From: Sulfurovum sp.
Lineage (GTDB): Bacteria > Campylobacterota > Campylobacteria > Campylobacterales > Sulfurovaceae
Assembly (NCBI GenBank): GCA_027082955.1
Contig: JALWTA010000004.1
Coordinates: 36,085-100,084, forward strand
Reading direction: 5' to 3'
Length of the DNA: 64,000 bases
A program made the position numbers and the translations under genes. A model generated the notes under the pieces. It was not told the origin of the DNA, searched no databases, and was given only the letters and a program-made list of their open reading frames with translations. Below, in pieces: positions 9,071 to 18,060 of this stretch. Positions within the stretch are counted from its first letter, which is position 1. Every line of letters begins with the position of its first letter.

Positions 9071-10353
9071 TGTACGATCCTTTTCATGTCATTTCCGTAA
9101 ATTACCGCCAGTTGGGCAACATCCTGCCACTGCTTCGCCTGAAAGTTGTAGAGATTCGCTCTTGCATTTGCCAAAGCATCTTCGTAACGCAGATACTCCT
9201 CTTCGGTGATGTTCCCGTTGGCAAACGATACCTTTGCGATTTTGAGCAGCTTTTTTTGGTTGGCAACACTTTGTCTTGCCAGTACCACAGAGCGTTTGAG
9301 CAGCGCAATCTCCCGTGTCAGCTGTGAAGCCTGAACACTCAGTGCATGCTTTGTCTTTTCATACACTGCCTTCTCCTCCATATAGGAGACCTTTGCCATT
9401 TGAGATGCTGTCGTTTTGCTGTGGTCGAAGATCGGCATATTCAGATAGATCCCTGCCGAACCAAACCCCTCATGCAGACGGTTGCCGTTATTGTAGGCAT
9501 CCCCCTGTGAGTAGTTGTAGCTTCCTTTGGTAACCACACTTGGCAGGTAGGCTTCATCGGCAGCCTGAAGCGCTTTTTGGCTTGCTTTGACTTTGGCATC
9601 AAGCGGTTTGAGCGCAAAGATCTCCCCTTTGCGTACACTGTGGCGCAGACGCAGCGGTACACTGTGTCTTAGATGCACTCCGGTAAGTGTCTCTATTTTG
9701 GACGTAAGCAGATTGATATTCTGATCAATGGTATTGAGTGAAATATCCAGATCGCTGATGTGGCTGTCGAGCACAAACAGCGCACTCTCAGGTGCCCTTC
9801 CCTCTTTAACCTTCAGCTTTGTGCTTTCGGCTGTTTGAAGGATGGAACGCTTCTTCGCTTTGAGCGCCACTTTCAGTGCTTCGAGGTAGCGCAGCTGTGC
9901 TACACTGCCCACTACGACCGCCTCACGCTGAATGAGCGAAAGTTTCTGTTTCTCGCGTGCGGCAAGATGCAGCAGACGTGCTTTCTCTTTCAACGTAAAG
10001 ATGGACTTGATGAAGATCGGCCACGTAAAGGAAGCACCCTCACGCATGATCTGCTTGGCAAACGGCTGCGGCACGGCAGGGTTGTTCTGCACCATATGGA
10101 TCAACTCGTTTGGCGGTACAGGCACCATACCGTTTGGCGAGTTGTAGATCTCATAGCCAAGATGCAGGTTGGCACTTGGCAGCAGTTTGTCACTGATTGC
10201 CTGTTCGCCAAGCGCACTCTTTTGGATTGCCAGCATATCCAGCCTGTTCTCGGGTCTATGCTCCAAGGCATTGAGCAAGGTGGTAATGTTTGTTGCATAG
10301 GCAGCGCTTGAGAGCATCAGCGTCAAGCCTATGGCTGTTACGGTTTTTTTCAT
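9067..10353 (-). CDS. TolC-family outer-membrane efflux protein
   Basis: 428 residues with a cleavable signal peptide (TAIGLTLMLSSAAYA) followed by long helical repeats typical of the TolC/OEP family. The second repeat begins about residue 225 (SVRKGEIFALKPLDAKVKAS). It forms the trimeric outer-membrane exit duct of the efflux complex. Its ATG overlaps the tetR stop by four bases, and its stop overlaps the adaptor start by four bases. Confidence 0.9.
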   Translation of the reverse strand: MKKTVTAIGLTLMLSSAAYATNITTLLNALEHRPENRLDMLAIQKSALGEQAISDKLLPSANLHLGYEIYNSPNGMVPVPPNELIHMVQNNPAVPQPFAKQIMREGASFTWPIFIKSIFTLKEKARLLHLAAREKQKLSLIQREAVVVGSVAQLRYLEALKVALKAKKRSILQTAESTKLKVKEGRAPESALFVLDSHISDLDISLNTIDQNINLLTSKIETLTGVHLRHSVPLRLRHSVRKGEIFALKPLDAKVKASQKALQAADEAYLPSVVTKGSYNYSQGDAYNNGNRLHEGFGSAGIYLNMPIFDHSKTTASQMAKVSYMEEKAVYEKTKHALSVQASQLTREIALLKRSVVLARQSVANQKKLLKIAKVSFANGNITEEEYLRYEDALANARANLYNFQAKQWQDVAQLAVIYGNDMKRIVQ

Positions 10354-10991
10354 TGTGATTCCTTGAGCATTTTTTTGATTTTTGCAATGATATAGTCGGC
10401 TATCTCCTCTATGTCACACTCGGCACAGGTATCCAGATCAATATCTTCCAGTGCTGCCGCTTTGAGCCGCAGCGGTTTGGTCGTGACCATCAGATTGAGG
10501 GTACCAATGACCATAAAGTAGAGAATCATCGGCACCGCATCATGGAAACACCCCTTTGCCTCACCGCGTCTTAAAATGTCAGTGAAAAGTGCAAAGAGTT
10601 GGCGCATAGAACTAAAGAGCATTTCAGGCAGTACCGCACCACTGTCACTTAACTCTCTAAGCAGCAGTGACGGAAGGTACGGATGTGCACATGCATACCT
10701 CGCATAGGTACGAATGAATCCTTCCAACTCCTCTTCCGGTTTACTGTGTTTTTTGTTCTCCTCCATAATCGCCTGCTGTATCTCAACAAGTATTTCACGC
10801 ATAACCGCTTCATACAGCCCTTTTTTGTTTTTGAAGTAGTAAAAGACCATCGCTTTGTTCAGCCCGCACCGCTGTGCCAGCTCATCCATCGAAGCCTGTG
10901 CATACCCCTTTTCGGAAAAGAGCGACTTCGCATGGGTGATGATAAGCTGCTTGGATGCTTCAGCATCACGCTTTTGTATTTTTTTAGACAT
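10350..10991 (-). CDS. TetR/AcrR-family repressor of the efflux operon
   Basis: 213 residues. The N-terminal helix-turn-helix ASMDELAQRCGLNKAMVFYYF covers about residues 34-54; the rest is a helical ligand-binding domain ending in a lysine-rich tail. A CAEC pair lies near residue 191. It is the first gene of tetR-tolC-mfp-rnd-DUF4395, and a 22-bp palindrome covers the operon promoter just in front of it. It therefore very likely represses its own operon until a pump substrate binds. The ATG is preceded by AGGAT. Confidence 0.9.
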   Translation of the reverse strand: MSKKIQKRDAEASKQLIITHAKSLFSEKGYAQASMDELAQRCGLNKAMVFYYFKNKKGLYEAVMREILVEIQQAIMEENKKHSKPEEELEGFIRTYARYACAHPYLPSLLLRELSDSGAVLPEMLFSSMRQLFALFTDILRRGEAKGCFHDAVPMILYFMVIGTLNLMVTTKPLRLKAAALEDIDLDTCAECDIEEIADYIIAKIKKMLKESQ

Positions 10992-11004
10992 TTTAAAATC
11001 CTAT

Positions 11005-11026
11005 TAATTAACTGGTTAGTTAATTA
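11005..11026. promoter_or_regulatory. TetR-type operator of the efflux operon
   Basis: Perfect inverted repeat with 9-bp arms TAATTAACT and AGTTAATTA around four bases. It lies 14 bases before the tetR start codon and covers the end of the -10 box and the predicted transcription start, the standard place for autorepression. Confidence 0.7.
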
Positions 11027-11052
11027 TAGATCAATTAATCTTGATTTGTCAA
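11023..11052 (-). promoter_or_regulatory. Promoter of the tetR-tolC-mfp-rnd operon
   Basis: On the minus strand: TTGACA (11052-11047), an 18-base spacer, TATAAT (11028-11023). Both boxes are perfect, unusual for this window, so the operon should be strongly expressed when the operator is free. Predicted start near 11016, inside the palindrome. Confidence 0.75.
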
Positions 11053-11100
11053 GAAAATATAGAATTTTTAAACAAAAATCACAAAACTGCATTTTTATGC

Positions 11101-11106
11101 TATAAT
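11101..11106 (+). promoter_or_regulatory. Extended -10 of the toxin-antitoxin operon
   Basis: TGC-TATAAT forms an extended -10 about 38 bases before the antitoxin ATG. An A/T-only inverted repeat (ATTTTT-N4-AAAAAT, 11064-11079) lies upstream, but base composition alone could explain it. Confidence 0.5.
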
Positions 11107-11144
11107 ATGCACAATATATTACGGAATATAAAAAGGATTATTTT

Positions 11145-11432
11145 ATGGTAAGTTACACGACAAATGAACTCATACCCTCTTCAGAATTTGCCAAAAAATT
11201 TGGTACATACCTCACCCAAATAAAAGAGCATTCCGTTGAGAAACTGGCAATTTTAAAAAACAATAAAGTTGAAGCGGTTGTCATATCAAAAGATGAGTAT
11301 GAACGCATGAAAGAGGCACTCAAAGAGATAGAAGCACAGCAAATTTTGCATGCTGTCCATGAGGGTTTGGAGGATGTACATCAAAACAGAACACATGCCA
11401 TAGAAACACTGTGGGATGCACTTGATGATTGA
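11145..11432 (+). CDS. Type II antitoxin, Phd/YefM family
   Basis: 95 residues with the Phd/YefM pattern: an N-terminal DNA-binding half (IPSSEFAKKFGTYLTQIKEH), then KLAILKNNKVEAVVISKDEYERM, and an acidic C-terminal toxin-wrapping tail ending in ETLWDALDD. AAAGGATTATTTT precedes the ATG. It overlaps the toxin gene by a few codons, the normal antitoxin-first order. It should neutralise the toxin and repress the pair's promoter. Confidence 0.85.
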   Translation: MVSYTTNELIPSSEFAKKFGTYLTQIKEHSVEKLAILKNNKVEAVVISKDEYERMKEALKEIEAQQILHAVHEGLEDVHQNRTHAIETLWDALDD

Positions 11433-11748
11433 ATACAGTGACAGCTTTTTAAAAGAAGCCAAAAAGCTGTCAAAAAAGTTTAAACATTTAAAAAGTGATC
11501 TGAAAGAAGCGGTTAATGAGATAGAAACAAAAAAAGATCTGGGTGTCTATCTGGGCTGCAACCTCTTTAAAAAGCGCGTTAAGAACTCTTCAATTCCAAC
11601 AGGTAAAAGTGGCGGTTTTCGCATTATTATCTACAAGCAGATAGAAGAGAAGATTATACTTATATCTATCTATTCGAAAACCACAAAAGAAAACCTGAGT
11701 GATGAAGAACTAAGCCAACTCATTAAACAATATTATGAGGGTAGATAA
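11425..11748 (+). CDS. Type II toxin, RelE/ParE superfamily
   Basis: About 107 residues, basic, with the small alpha/beta RelE/ParE layout: N-terminal helices rich in lysine (FLKEAKKLSKKFKHLKSDL), then strands with FKKRVKNSS, GGFRIIIYKQ and KIILISIYSKTTKENLSDEEL. It is probably an mRNA interferase working at the ribosome. The start at 11425 (MIEYSDS) overlaps the antitoxin end by eight bases; a start three codons earlier (11416) is also open. Confidence 0.8.
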   Translation: MIEYSDSFLKEAKKLSKKFKHLKSDLKEAVNEIETKKDLGVYLGCNLFKKRVKNSSIPTGKSGGFRIIIYKQIEEKIILISIYSKTTKENLSDEELSQLIKQYYEGR

Positions 11749-11753
11749 AAAAT

Positions 11754-11951
11754 CTACTGCACATCCAGCATCGCATTGATCTTCGCGATCTCTTTGGCAT
11801 TTTCATCACTCATGATCTGCTCATAGTAAAGTGCCAATGCTTTGCGTACGGTTTGTGTCGTATCCTCTTTAGTGATCTGCAAAATCTCCTCAAGCTGTGC
11901 TGCCTGGTCTGCGGTGAGAGATACAGTGATCTGCTGCGGTTTTCCTGCCAT
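11754..11951 (-). CDS. Small ribbon-helix-helix (CopG-like) protein
   Basis: 65 residues. The N-terminal strand KPQQITVSLTADQAAQLEEI and following helices (DTTQTVRKALALYYEQIM) fit a ribbon-helix-helix DNA-binding protein. These are often antitoxins or plasmid-type regulators. No toxin partner is found next to it, so it is an orphan. It is convergent with the toxin gene, with a five-base gap. Confidence 0.6.
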   Translation of the reverse strand: MAGKPQQITVSLTADQAAQLEEILQITKEDTTQTVRKALALYYEQIMSDENAKEIAKINAMLDVQ

Positions 11952-12005
11952 AAACTTATCCTTCTTTTTTTGGAAAGATTATAATGATAAAAGGTTAACA
12001 GCTTT

Positions 12006-13409
12006 CTACGTCAAGTAGACTACCTCTTCAGGTCTGACGATATGCGCTTTATCATGCAATCTCTCACCCATCACCTTTTTAAGGATATCCTGTTTCTCTT
12101 TTTCTCCATGAATAAGGAAAATACGTTTGAGGTCGCTGATGCCCCCTACCCATTTCAAAATGCCGTTCTGGTCAGCATGGGCGGAGAAGCCGTTTATGGT
12201 GTAGATGCCCGCTTTAATGCGTATATCTTCATGGTAGAGTTTGATCCACTTTGCTCCATCGACAATGTGCCGTCCAAGTGTTCCCACTGCCTGATACCCC
12301 ACAAAGATCACTGCATTTTTATGGTTCCAAAGACGGTTTTTGAAGTGATGCAAAATACGCCCACCCGTACACATACCGCTTCCGGCAATGATGATGGCAC
12401 GTCCGTTGACATCATTGATGGCTTTGGACTCATCGACAGTAAGCGTATATTGCAACCCTTCAAACTCAAATACCGTTCCGTCACGCTGTTTGATATCTTG
12501 ACACTCCTGGCTGAGCAGTTTTTCCGCATACTCCTTATACACCTCCGTTGCACGTGTTGCCATGGGAGAATCAAGGAAGACTTTACACTCAGGCAGTGTA
12601 CCGTTGTCATGCATCTCCTTAAGAATGCAAAGAATCTCCTGTGTACGCTCAATAGCAAAGGACGGGATAATGACATTTCCCCAGTTCTCCAGCGTCTTGG
12701 TAATAATATTGCGAAACTCCTCTTCGCTCTCAAGTGCCCCTTTGTGGTTACGATCACCATAGGTTGACTCTACATAGAGATAGTCTGCATCTTTACAGGG
12801 AACAAGATTGGGGATGACCATGTCGTTGTCATTGCCGATATCTCCGGAAAAGACGATCTTTCGCTGCTGCCCACCCTCTTCATAGACAATTTCAATGAAA
12901 GCAGAACCAAGGATATGCCCGGCATTGCGGTAGGTTACACTCACCCCCTCACAGAGCTCAAACGGCACATCATACTCTGGAATGGTTTTTGGCAATGAGA
13001 GAGCGGCATCGACATCTTCCTCTTCATAAAGCGGCGGCTGTACTTTACCTTCTGTACCCCGTCGCTGTGCCTTTTTGTACCGTGTCAGGTAGTCCTCTTT
13101 CATGATCTTCGCACTGTCAAGCAGTACCACTTCCGCCAGTGCCAGTGTCGCTTCAGTGATGACCAGCCTGCCGCTAAATCCCTCTTTGACCAGTTTTGGA
13201 ATACGCCCCACATGGTCAAGGTGTGCATGCGTCACCAGCAAATAGTCCACTTCACTCGGATCAAAATCAAAAGGACCATAGTTGCGGTGCTCCTCTCGGC
13301 CCTGAAACATCCCGCAATCGATCATGATTTTTTTCCCGTTATTCAGTTCCAGAAGATGACAGGAACCTGTTACCACCTCCGCCGCGCCGTATGAGATCAC
13401 TGTTGCCAT
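12006..13409 (-). CDS. Metallo-beta-lactamase fold RNase, beta-CASP family
   Basis: 467 residues. The metal-binding motif THAHLDHVG lies at residues 60-68 (His61, His63, Asp65, His66). Further motifs are GHILGSAFIE and SGDIGNDND, then a beta-CASP domain (VESTYGDRNHKG, SFAIERTQEIL). The C-terminal RMMBL part includes GFSAHADQNGIL. This is the architecture of RNA-processing nucleases of the YSH1/CPSF73-like class. It is the last gene of the gluconeogenic operon, 27 bases after lpd, with an AAAGGAT ribosome site. Whether it processes that operon's mRNA is not known. Confidence 0.85.
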   Translation of the reverse strand: MATVISYGAAEVVTGSCHLLELNNGKKIMIDCGMFQGREEHRNYGPFDFDPSEVDYLLVTHAHLDHVGRIPKLVKEGFSGRLVITEATLALAEVVLLDSAKIMKEDYLTRYKKAQRRGTEGKVQPPLYEEEDVDAALSLPKTIPEYDVPFELCEGVSVTYRNAGHILGSAFIEIVYEEGGQQRKIVFSGDIGNDNDMVIPNLVPCKDADYLYVESTYGDRNHKGALESEEEFRNIITKTLENWGNVIIPSFAIERTQEILCILKEMHDNGTLPECKVFLDSPMATRATEVYKEYAEKLLSQECQDIKQRDGTVFEFEGLQYTLTVDESKAINDVNGRAIIIAGSGMCTGGRILHHFKNRLWNHKNAVIFVGYQAVGTLGRHIVDGAKWIKLYHEDIRIKAGIYTINGFSAHADQNGILKWVGGISDLKRIFLIHGEKEKQDILKKVMGERLHDKAHIVRPEEVVYLT

Positions 13410-13436
13410 AATTTATCCTTTCATATTTATAAATAT

Positions 13437-14828
13437 CTATCTTCTTTGCATCATGCTTTTAAAAAAGAGCTGTTGTGCCAGTTTACCGAAACTTTCCGTC
13501 AATGTCGGGTGTGGGTGGATCGTTTTCATCACATCCATTGCTGTCATTTCATTGGCAACGATCAGTGAGGCTTCCCCGCTCAGTGACGAAGCATCTTCAC
13601 TGACGATCTGAATACCGCGGATAATACCACTTTTCTTTTCAATGACGTACTTCAAAAAGCCTTCAGCTGCCTTGTCAATCTGCGCCCTGGCATCCGTACC
13701 AAAGTCGTATCTGGCTGTCTCTACCTCCATCCCTGCTTTTGTGGCATCGGCTTCACTCAAGCCTACCGAAGCGATCTGTGGATCGGAGAAGAGTACCCAG
13801 CTGAGTTTGTTCATGTCACTTTTGTGTTTCATCGGAGCAAAGATGTTATGGATGGCAATGCCCGCCTGGTAGGTCGCCCAGTGTGCGAACTTCGGCCCTA
13901 CGGTACAGTCGCCCACGGCATAGATATTTGGCTGAGTGGTCTGCAGCGTTTCATCTACTTTGATGCCGTGTCTGTCAAAAGTGACACCGGCATTCTCAAG
14001 CCCTATGCCCTCCACATTGGCAGCACGTCCTGTGGCAATAAGCAAGTGAGGTGTATTGAGGCTCTTGCTTTCGCCGTTTTGAGTGTAGTTGACAGTAAAG
14101 TCTCCCTCTCTGCCATCAATACTTCCAAAGGTGACGTTCAGACGGATGTCAATGCCCGCATCAATCATCTTCTGTTGTACGACAAGGGCACACTCTTGGT
14201 CAATATGCTTGAGAATGCGTTCACCGCGCTCGAGCATGCGGCATGTTGTTCCCAGCTTGTTGAACATCTGTGCCAGTTCACAGCTGATGGCACCCGCACC
14301 GATAAAGGTAATCTCTTCAGGCAGATCACTGTGCTTGAAAACATCGGCATTGATCCAGGCGTGTGCAACCCCTTCGCCTTCAAACGGTGGAAGATAGGCG
14401 TTGGCTCCCGTTGCCACGATGGCATAGTCAAACGATACCTTTTCTCCATCAACGTCAAGGGTGTTGGCATCGACAAAAGCAGCACTACCTTGTTTAAAAT
14501 GGAGATTTGGAAGCCGTTCCATCTGCTTTAGCGTAGCCATGGAACGCTGTTTAAGTATCTCTTCTTTGTCCGCAAGCACTGCTTCCCAGTGAATCTGCCC
14601 TTTGCTCTGAATATCAATATGAAAGGCTTTCATCTCTTTGAGCAAGGCAAAACGGTTGGCGGCATTTTCCAGTACTTTGGAGGGGATACACCCTTCAAAT
14701 AGGCACTCCCCGCCCGGTGCATCGCGTTTGTCGACAAGCAGCACCTTTTTGCCAAACTGTGCCGCAGCCATCGCTGCGGGGGTACCTCCCGGGCCGGCAC
14801 CAAGCACGACAAGATCATATCTTTCCAT
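13437..14828 (-). CDS. Dihydrolipoamide dehydrogenase-like flavoprotein disulfide reductase
   Basis: 463 residues. The FAD motif GAGPGG is at 10-15 and the redox disulfide Cys42-Cys47 in GGECLFEGCIPSK, while classical enzymes have CLNVGC. The NAD-binding motif is IGAGAISCE, the second FAD motif IYAVGDCT, and the C-terminal HPHPTLTE supplies the His-Glu pair of the partner subunit. It belongs to the Lpd/mercuric reductase family. No E1/E2 components or lipoyl proteins are nearby, so its disulfide substrate is open. The gene sits three bases after fba, firmly inside the gluconeogenic operon. Confidence 0.8.
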   Translation of the reverse strand: MERYDLVVLGAGPGGTPAAMAAAQFGKKVLLVDKRDAPGGECLFEGCIPSKVLENAANRFALLKEMKAFHIDIQSKGQIHWEAVLADKEEILKQRSMATLKQMERLPNLHFKQGSAAFVDANTLDVDGEKVSFDYAIVATGANAYLPPFEGEGVAHAWINADVFKHSDLPEEITFIGAGAISCELAQMFNKLGTTCRMLERGERILKHIDQECALVVQQKMIDAGIDIRLNVTFGSIDGREGDFTVNYTQNGESKSLNTPHLLIATGRAANVEGIGLENAGVTFDRHGIKVDETLQTTQPNIYAVGDCTVGPKFAHWATYQAGIAIHNIFAPMKHKSDMNKLSWVLFSDPQIASVGLSEADATKAGMEVETARYDFGTDARAQIDKAAEGFLKYVIEKKSGIIRGIQIVSEDASSLSGEASLIVANEMTAMDVMKTIHPHPTLTESFGKLAQQLFFKSMMQRR

Positions 14829-14831
14829 GGT

Positions 14832-15734
14832 TTATCCTTCCAGTATTTTCAGAGCTTCCTCTACAGAAGCGTTCTTGACCGTGACCGCATAGATGGCATT
14901 TGCCATACGGATGGCTTCATCGAGCGGACGCTGGTGAATGTTGCGTCCGGTACCGTTGCCTCTGCTGCCGCCTTTGCGGATCTGCTCATACAGTTCCATC
15001 AGGAAAGCTTCGGGTGCGACTTTGTCTCCGCCTTCACAGAGTACACCGGTGCGCCCGGCAGCCGTGGTCACTTCCACCAGTCCATCCGTGTCAAGCTTGC
15101 CGTCAATGTAAGGTACTTTGAGTTTTGCAAAATCGGCTCCGAGTGCTGCACCCACACCTGCTGCACCGGCAATGAGGTGACGGTCATGCTGGTCTTTGAC
15201 GAAGTTGCCTTTGGGGTAAATCCAAAGCACGGCGATCCAGCCGTTAAGGTGCGCCTCATGGACAATGCGCGCCGCTTCACGCAGCATGGCATGTTCGTGT
15301 TCGCTGCCAAGATAGAGCGTGTAGCCAACGCCACGGATGTCCAAACCGCTGCTCTTTTGGAAACGTACCACATCTTCAACCTCCAGCCACTGCTGTGAGT
15401 ACGGGTCTTTGGCACTGTAGGGAATGAGGTTGGTTTTGGCATTGAGTTTCACGAGGTAGGGAATGTCGGGGTAGTCGCGTCCGTAGCGGCTAATGAGCCC
15501 GAACTGTGTGGCAAAGACACCAATGTCCGCTTGTGAAGCGATTTTGAAGAGGTGTTCGGGGTCGTTGTCTTCAAGGGGAATCCCCTCTCCGTAAAAGTCG
15601 TTGTTGAGATGTTCTACCTTCTGATCACCGGCAAAGAGCATCAAGCGTCCGCTCCCTCCGGTGGTCTTTTCAAAATTCTCTATAAACGCTTTTTCCTTGT
15701 CAGCAGGTACATCTGCGGGTAGATAAAGTTGCAT
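14832..15734 (-). CDS. fba: Class I fructose-bisphosphate aldolase (DhnA/archaeal type)
   Basis: 300 residues of the DeoC/FbaB (DhnA) type, unlike the zinc-dependent class II enzyme. Conserved pieces include LFAGDQKVEHLN near the start, AVLWIYPKG with the likely Schiff-base lysine, the phosphate-binding stretches KLKVPYID and VLCEGGDKV, and a glycine-rich RKGGSRGNGTGRNIHQRP loop. It joins dihydroxyacetone phosphate and glyceraldehyde-3-phosphate. Together with ppsA, eno and gap it serves carbon flow up to hexose, fitting an autotroph. AAGGAGG precedes the start. Confidence 0.85.
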   Translation of the reverse strand: MQLYLPADVPADKEKAFIENFEKTTGGSGRLMLFAGDQKVEHLNNDFYGEGIPLEDNDPEHLFKIASQADIGVFATQFGLISRYGRDYPDIPYLVKLNAKTNLIPYSAKDPYSQQWLEVEDVVRFQKSSGLDIRGVGYTLYLGSEHEHAMLREAARIVHEAHLNGWIAVLWIYPKGNFVKDQHDRHLIAGAAGVGAALGADFAKLKVPYIDGKLDTDGLVEVTTAAGRTGVLCEGGDKVAPEAFLMELYEQIRKGGSRGNGTGRNIHQRPLDEAIRMANAIYAVTVKNASVEEALKILEG

Positions 15735-15744
15735 TGTCTCCTCC

Positions 15745-16758
15745 TTACGCGTTCATTTTGGAAGCGACAAAGTCAGCCAGTTCCAGCAGTCTCTGGGAGT
15801 AGCCGTATTCGTTGTCGTACCACGCGAGTACTTTGACCATACGATCCCCCACTACAGCGGTAGAAAGACCGTCGATGATGCTTGAGTGGCGGTTGCCGAG
15901 AATGTCCGAAGAGACGATCTCATCTGTGTTAAATTCAAGAATACCTTTGAGTTCATCTTCTGACGCTGCTTTAAACGCAGCATTGACCGTATCGACAGTT
16001 ACAGGCTTGTTCAGAAGCGCTACAATTTCTGTAATGGCACCGTCGGGTACAGGTACACGCAGTGCCATCGCTTCCATTTTTCCCTGAAGCGCAGGAATAA
16101 CTTCCGTCGTCGCAATCGCCGCTCCCGTTGTAGTCGGGATGATATTCACCGCTGCCGCACGGCCGCGTCTGCGTTTTTTGGCACGCTTGTCCACGGTTGT
16201 CTGGCTGGAAGTGTAGGCGTGTGTGGTGGTGATCATCGCATTTTCCACGCCGAAGTTCTCTTCAAGCACTTTCATTGCCGGTGCAAGCGAGTTTGTCGTA
16301 CACGATGCGTTGGAGAGCACATGGTGCACGTCAGGGTCGTACTCGTTCTGGTTCACGCCCAGCACAATGGTCTTGTCCACATGCTTGCCCGGTGCGGAGA
16401 TGATGACCTTTTTCGCTCCAGCTTCAATGTGCTGTGCAGCAAGCGAGCCTTCGGTAAAGTGCCCCGTACACTCAAGGACAATATCGATGTTCATCTCTTT
16501 CCACGGCAGTTCCAGCGGGTTATGGCTGCTGACAATGGCGATTTCGTGCCCGTCGATAATGAGCTTGTTCTCTTCTGTGCCAATGTCAAAGTCAGCCCGT
16601 CCGTGGACAGAGTCGTATTTGAGCAGATAGGCTGCATCTTCCACGCTCGATGTATTGGCTGCGACAATTTCACAGTTTTTGGGCAGTGCATGAATATAGT
16701 GTCTGAGTATCTGGTTCCCGATGCGTCCCAGTCCGTTGATTGCTACACGTTGTTTCAT
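15745..16758 (-). CDS. gap: Type I glyceraldehyde-3-phosphate dehydrogenase
   Basis: 337 residues. The N-terminal motif is AINGLGRIGNQILRH, the catalytic Cys153 lies in SNASCTTNSLAP, and the C-terminal NEYGYSQRLLEL is conserved. NAD-specific enzymes have an Asp shortly after the second strand (xxNDL); here the segment reads VAANTSSVEDAAYLL, so that Asp is replaced by Thr. This suggests NADP or dual use, as in GapB enzymes that run in the gluconeogenic direction. Fourth-from-last gene of the operon; AAAGGAG ribosome site. Confidence 0.93.
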   Translation of the reverse strand: MKQRVAINGLGRIGNQILRHYIHALPKNCEIVAANTSSVEDAAYLLKYDSVHGRADFDIGTEENKLIIDGHEIAIVSSHNPLELPWKEMNIDIVLECTGHFTEGSLAAQHIEAGAKKVIISAPGKHVDKTIVLGVNQNEYDPDVHHVLSNASCTTNSLAPAMKVLEENFGVENAMITTTHAYTSSQTTVDKRAKKRRRGRAAAVNIIPTTTGAAIATTEVIPALQGKMEAMALRVPVPDGAITEIVALLNKPVTVDTVNAAFKAASEDELKGILEFNTDEIVSSDILGNRHSSIIDGLSTAVVGDRMVKVLAWYDNEYGYSQRLLELADFVASKMNA

Positions 16759-16773
16759 GATATTCTCCTTTGT

Positions 16774-18051
16774 TTATTTCCAGTAGTATTGGGCATCGTC
16801 GCCCAGTGCATGTTCGATTTCGATAATGCGGTTGTACTTGGCAAGGCGCTCGCTGCGTGATGCCGAACCGCTTTTGAGGTGTCCACTCTGCATGGCAACT
16901 GCAAAGTCGGCAAGGAACGTGTCCGCCGTTTCACCGGAGCGGTGGGAGAGGAACGCCCGCCAGCCGTTCTCCAGACAGAGTCTGACCGCTTCGACCGTTT
17001 CGGTAACCGTACCGATCTGGTTAAGTTTGATCAAAGAGGCGTTGGCGGTATGTTCCGCAATACCACGTGAGATGAATTTGGTGTTGGTGACGAAGATGTC
17101 GTCGCCGACTACCTCTATCTTGTCACCCAGTGCTTTTGTAAACTGGGCAAATCCTTCCCAGTCCTCTTCTGCCAGCGGGTCTTCCCACAGAATGATGGGA
17201 TACTTCTTTACCCACTCCTCTGCCAGCGCGATGAGGTCGCTGCTTAGCATTTTCCCTGCACCCGACCACTTCAGGTCGTAATGCCCTTTTTTGTCCGTAG
17301 AAAACGAGGTAGCGGCACTGTCGATGGCAATGGAGATGTCTTCTCCCGGTCTGTAGCCGCTCTTTTCGATCGCTTCGACGATGAGTTCTAACGCCTCTTC
17401 GTTGCTGCCGAGATTGGGTGCAAAACCGCCTTCATCACCTACAGAAGTGGCAAGCCCTCTATCATGCAGAAGCCCCTTTAGAGTATGAAAGGTCTCCGCC
17501 ACATAGCGCAATCCTTCACTGAAACTTGGCGCACCGTGAGGTACGGCCATGAACTCCTGAAAGTCCACGCTGTTGTCGGCATGCTCTCCCCCGTTGAGAA
17601 TGTTCATGCAAGGTACGGGCAGTCTGCGCGCTTCGGCACCGCCAAGGTAGCGGTAAAGTGGTGTATTCTGGCTTTGTGCCGCCGCTTTCGCTGCTGCCAT
17701 GGAGACACCGAGAATCGCATTGGCACCCAAACGGCTTTTGTCTTCGGTACCGTCAAGTTCAATGAGTGTACGGTCTATTTTTGCCTGTTCGGAAGCATCC
17801 ATCCCCTTAAGCACCGGCGCTATCTGATCGATAACATTGGCACACGCTTTGAGTACCCCTTTGCCTTTGTAACGGTGCATATCCCCGTCACGCAGTTCAT
17901 GCGCCTCATACTCACCTGTACTCGCGCCGGAAGGAACGGAAGCACTTACCTCGGTACCGTCTTCAAGTGCCATCAGCACCCTTACTGTCGGATTACCCCT
18001 TGAGTCGAGGATCTCTACCGCATCGATCGATTGAATGTTACTTTTTGCCAT
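16774..18051 (-). CDS. eno: Enolase
   Basis: 425 residues, the usual size. N-terminal EILDSRGNPTVRVLMALEDG, then PSGASTGEYEAHELRDG, metal ligands in the IAIDSAAT and LWEDPLAEEDW regions, and the C-terminal signature SHRSGETADTFLADFAVAMQ followed by GSASRSERLAKYN. It interconverts 2-phosphoglycerate and phosphoenolpyruvate. It lies nine bases after ppsA, which makes PEP, so the pair channels pyruvate into gluconeogenesis. Confidence 0.96.
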   Translation of the reverse strand: MAKSNIQSIDAVEILDSRGNPTVRVLMALEDGTEVSASVPSGASTGEYEAHELRDGDMHRYKGKGVLKACANVIDQIAPVLKGMDASEQAKIDRTLIELDGTEDKSRLGANAILGVSMAAAKAAAQSQNTPLYRYLGGAEARRLPVPCMNILNGGEHADNSVDFQEFMAVPHGAPSFSEGLRYVAETFHTLKGLLHDRGLATSVGDEGGFAPNLGSNEEALELIVEAIEKSGYRPGEDISIAIDSAATSFSTDKKGHYDLKWSGAGKMLSSDLIALAEEWVKKYPIILWEDPLAEEDWEGFAQFTKALGDKIEVVGDDIFVTNTKFISRGIAEHTANASLIKLNQIGTVTETVEAVRLCLENGWRAFLSHRSGETADTFLADFAVAMQSGHLKSGSASRSERLAKYNRIIEIEHALGDDAQYYWK

Positions 18052-18060
18052 CCTCTACTC

